Shown: piece after piece, positions 61,283 to 64,000 of the stretch | Layout: every line of letters starts with the position of its first letter | Position numbering within the stretch: the stretch's first letter is position 1 | Source: Microvelia longipes | Lineage: Eukaryota; Arthropoda; Insecta; Hemiptera; Veliidae | Reading direction: 5' to 3' | NCBI GenBank assembly: GCA_018340805.1 | Contig: JACMZG010000008.1 | Coordinates: 29,636,571 to 29,700,570 of the forward strand | Length of the DNA: 64,000 nucleotides | The notes under the pieces: model-generated | What the model was told of the DNA's origin: nothing | What the model saw: the letters and a program-made list of their open reading frames with translations, nothing else | Databases searched by the model: none | Translations under genes and position numbers: made by a program

Positions 61283-62630
61283 GGATAGAAAAGAAGAAGA
61301 AGACGATGAGGAGGAGGATGAAGAAGATGATGAGGAGGATGAACCTATTGATGATGTAGTAAGTAACAAAGACATAGAAGAGCCAAAAATGGTAGAGATG
61401 TTAAATTTAAGTGAACACCCCGAATATGATGAATCTATAGAGAGTCTAGAGTATCATACTCACTATCCGTAAGCAAACTCAAAGCTAGACGCCGGAGAAG
61501 AGATACGGATCCAGTACAACTCCAAGACATTTATACGCTTCCGAGTGAAAGTTTTATATATTTGGAAACTATCCTTTTTAAAAGAAGGAGGAAATACGGC
61601 ACCGGCGAAGCACAGACTCATCAACAACGCATTCCCGTTTTTATTCGACGAGATCCGGTATGAATTTGTGGAGTTGAGATTGATAAAGTCAGAAACCCCG
61701 GAATGGCTTCGACTCTAAAAGGGGTTGCATCTCACGCGCCTATATCGTATTCCTTAACAAATATGGGATGGACAATACCCTTCAATGAAGTACAAGAAGA
61801 ATCATCCACCCGGTACAACGTCTGTCTACCTTTATCCTCGTTACTCGGATTCGCGGAAGATTACCGAAAAGTTTGATAAACGTAAAGCAAGAGCTAATTT
61901 TGGTAAGAGCGAGAAACGATTCAAATTGCTTTTACAACACGTTCCGTACGCCGATACGGCTTTCACGGTCAGAAGTTCGCGAGAATGTTAAAATTGAACT
62001 GCTATCACTTTGTTGGAAAATACCTTACGTTTCGGTTAACGAAGTTCAGAAACTCAATTTATTAATTATTTAAAAACAGAAAAAATAATTTCCCTCCATT
62101 TCCGAGCGTGGGATATGCACGAGTATCCGCTATTACCTACGTCAAACCGACAAGTATGGTCGATTAAAACTTCGACTCAACTCGAGAAACCGCGATTTTT
62201 AATTTTAGCCTTTCAAAAGGGTAGAAATAACGTCGTCGATAAGGCATCCAGTTGTTTCGATCACTGCGACTGACAAATGTCAAGCTTTATCTCAATTCAC
62301 GAGTGTTCCCCTACGATGATTTTAAATTTAAAATTCTCCAAAATAAATTTGCTTTATTATACCACATGTACGCGGCGTTTCAAACGTCGTACTACAACAC
62401 TTATCAGAGTCTACCGTACGTATCCTTTTCAGATTTTAAGAATAAATGTCCTGTTGTAATCATTGATTGTTCGAAACAATCAGAGTCTATCAAAAAGGGT
62501 CCGGTAGATGTGAGATTAGAATTTGAATCTGAAAAAGATTTCCCGGCAAATACTACCGCGTACTGTCTATTGTACCGATAGATTAGTTCAGTACAACCCC
62601 CTGACTAGCATTGTGCATAAAATGACATGA
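61283..62630 (+). pseudogene. Acidic segment plus capsid-like (jelly-roll type) protein, broken
   Basis: An acidic stretch (61291-61345, almost all Glu and Asp) runs in one frame to a TAA at 61470-61472. The same frame continues directly with EEIRIQYNSKTFIRFRV and INNAFPFLFDEIRYEF to TAA at 61716-61718. Further blocks in shifted frames are GWTIPFNEVQEE (about 61767), VWSIKTSTQLEKPRFLIL (about 62157) and PYDDFKFKIL and VVIIDCSKQSESIK in the open frame 62252-62581. A last frameshift at about 62578 precedes the true end, TGA at 62628-62630. The motif set matches a conserved arthropod and nematode repeat-encoded family (often named after nematode F54H12.2). I take this as a virus-type capsid protein, unverified. 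At least four frameshifts or stops. Confidence 0.6.
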
Positions 62631-62706
62631 ATAGACATGTCTGGTCGAGGGGTGGGGTATGTATAAATAAAGAAAGCAGAGCAATAATAAATCAGTATTG
62701 CGCAAG

Positions 62707-63058
62707 ATGTCGACCATTTACCATCTAAGTGACGGTAAAAAGGTATTAGTTTGTTTAGTTAAAGGTGTAGCTTTCTTGAGATTAGAACATGGTAAAAAGA
62801 AGTGTAAACATTCACATGTCGATTTTGAGTTGTTGAGATCCGCGAAAAAATGAAATTAATAATTATTGTGTAAAACGTAGTAAAGAAGATGTACAACTTG
62901 ATCAAAAATTTGGTTTAATAAAAGTAAGATTGGTTAATCCTAAATTTCACGGACGTCAAGTAATTATTCGTCCGATTGTTTCGTATGAAGAAGATAAAAT
63001 ATTTTGTGTTTTAAAAAACCAGAGTGGGATTTATTTCGAGTTTATTCTTAGAGTTTAA
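62707..63058 (+). pseudogene. Small late gene of the Maverick-like element, one frameshift
   Basis: ATG at 62707, open for 48 codons (MSTIYHLSDGKKVLVCLVKG...) until TGA at 62851-62853. From 62849 a second frame continues without stop to TAA at 63056-63058 (QKFGLIKVRLVNPKFHGRQV, ending NQSGIYFEFILRV). The break sits in a run of six A, as a one-base insertion would produce, so it may be a sequencing or recent error. About 117 residues in total, rich in Lys and Val, with no family recognised. Its last codons lie inside the right terminal repeat, so part of the gene end is also present, inverted and headless, at 59500-59535. Confidence 0.5.
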
Positions 63059-63814
63059 TCATATGTTAAATAGCCTTACACTCATGTCTCAGCAGCTGCC
63101 GCAAATACGAGATGGATCTCTAGTATGGCGAAGCGTGCCATAATTGGGTCCCTGGCGTGGCATGGCGTCCCGTAAACCCATAGAGGGTCCCTGGCGTGCA
63201 TAGGCGACCCGTAAACCCTCAGAGCGGTCCCTGGCGTGGCATGGTGTCCCGTAAACCGCATTATTCCATCTTTTAAGGTCACTGGCGTGGCATAGCGTCC
63301 GTAAACCTATATGCGCTAAAGAGATGTAAGTGTTTGTGTTAAATACGTTAAAAAAAATATATAAAAATACAAAAAAAAAAAAAATATAAAAAATTACAAA
63401 AAAAAATTAAAAAATATTAAAAATACAAAAAAAATATATAGAGGCGATATTTTTAAAGAGGATGGTCCGCCATAGTACAGTGCGAGGACGGGGCACTGTA
63501 CACCTTCCCGATGTGTCTCCTTGACGTGGTGGAAGGCTTTTTACTAAGAGAAGACACTTTATAATCTAGGGTTCTAACTACATGGCACACCTAATCAATC
63601 CTCTTCTACCTATATGGACCTATTTTTATGCAAGCATATTTAATCTGTTGTTATTACACTATGACAGCATAAGAGGGGCGGGGGGTATATAAACTATAAG
63701 AGATGCATTGAGGGGAGGAGGTGGGGTGGTAAGGAGGAGGAGGAAGAGAGGTGGTGGGTGAGGAGGAGGAGAGGAGGAGGTGAGGAGGAGGGCCCAGAAT
63801 GCCCCCCCCCTACT
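63025..63814 (-). repeat. Right inverted terminal repeat
   Basis: Complement of 58759-59535 with small indels: the outer G run is longer, the GGAGGA tract (about 63700-63790) is differently arranged, and several single-base gaps occur. It contains the four GGTTTACGG units in reverse (63140-63308), an A-rich stretch (63345-63440), and the complement of the CAAGGTGGAGACACATCGG segment. The frame 63082-63282 is not a gene. Confidence 0.93.
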
Positions 63815-63913
63815 GTGAATAATTACTTATAAAACTTTATTATTCGTTTAAGTTCATAATTATTTCATAAACTTCAAAACTATTAATGAGTTTTCAAATT
63901 TTAAGTTTTTTTT

Positions 63914-64000
63914 AATTCCGTGGGGTCATTTTTAGCGTTTTTTCACCTCAATCAAATGCACTCAACTAATTAACCTCTGAATTTGTACACATCCAATCAT
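63914..64000 (-). mobile_element. tRNA-derived SINE, 3' part, cut by window end
   Basis: Aligns with 37846-37935: ATTCCGTGGGGTCAT, TTTAGCGTTTTTTCACCTCA, TTTGTACACATCCAATCAT. Same orientation as the 37845-38256 copy; its promoter head would lie beyond the window. Confidence 0.65.

Larger units (their letters stand above)
58753..63820. mobile_element. Maverick/Polinton-like element, 5.06 kb, with 6-bp target duplication
   Basis: The exact hexamer GTGAAT lies at 58753-58758 and 63815-63820. Between these, the element (58759-63814) starts AGTAGGGG and ends with the complement, and has inverted terminal repeats of about 777 and 790 bp. A 6-bp duplication plus long repeats starting 5'-AG is the Maverick/Polinton pattern. 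The content is virus-like: a minus-strand gene (about 59560-60098), a tandem array (60139-60900), and a plus-strand set (a Cys/His small protein, an acidic plus capsid-like frame, a small late gene). No DNA polymerase B, retroviral-type integrase, protease or ATPase is visible, and 5 kb is far below the usual 15-20 kb. It is probably a non-autonomous derivative or a distinct small lineage. Genes carry frameshifts, whether real decay or homopolymer sequencing errors. Confidence 0.82.

Overview
The window is eukaryotic, very AT-rich, repeat-dense intergenic DNA. I found no host protein-coding exon, tRNA or rRNA that I can support. The longest open frame (129 codons, 30442-30831 minus) looks like a chance product of low-complexity sequence. 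The mix of mobile elements (mariner, Penelope-like elements with GIY-YIG and hammerhead motifs, hAT and Tc1/mariner remnants, tRNA-derived SINEs, a Maverick/Polinton-like element) suggests an arthropod, insect or crustacean. Species cannot be read from the sequence.

Layout. 1-5.7 kb: a TA-flanked inverted-repeat transposon (125-1031) between fragments of a recurring dispersed family, here called R1; a long AT/GT microsatellite; a near-perfect 500-bp foldback element (2086-2585); a nearly complete reverse R1 copy. 9.6-11.6 kb: the 3' part of a Tc1/mariner-type element, then a complete-ended but internally deleted mariner (10627-11591). 14.7-22.3 kb: a GC-rich island with hairpins, a SINE-like stretch, more R1 copies, a second foldback (18353-18659), a short Penelope 3' insertion with a hammerhead motif, and a minisatellite. 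23-50 kb: R1 copies, an hAT-type MITE (25016-25489), a tRNA-derived SINE (about 37845-38256), AT microsatellites and a LINE reverse-transcriptase tail (about 40186-40430), separated by long stretches of unremarkable AT-rich DNA.

50.6-55 kb holds two decayed Penelope-like retroelements. One (50671-52230) keeps YVDD and GIY-YIG remnants and a 10-bp target duplication. The other (53405-54487) is inserted inside an R1 copy, also with a 10-bp duplication.

The main discovery candidate is 58759-63814. This 5.06-kb element has inverted terminal repeats of about 0.78 kb starting 5'-AG and is flanked by an exact 6-bp duplication (GTGAAT), which are the hallmarks of Maverick/Polinton integration. Inside are a broken minus-strand gene, a 0.75-kb array of short GAGCC-type repeats, and rightward genes: a small Cys/His protein, an acidic segment running into a capsid-like pseudogene, and a small C-terminal gene whose end lies in the right terminal repeat. 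No polymerase or integrase is visible. It therefore looks like a miniature, probably non-autonomous, virus-like transposon.
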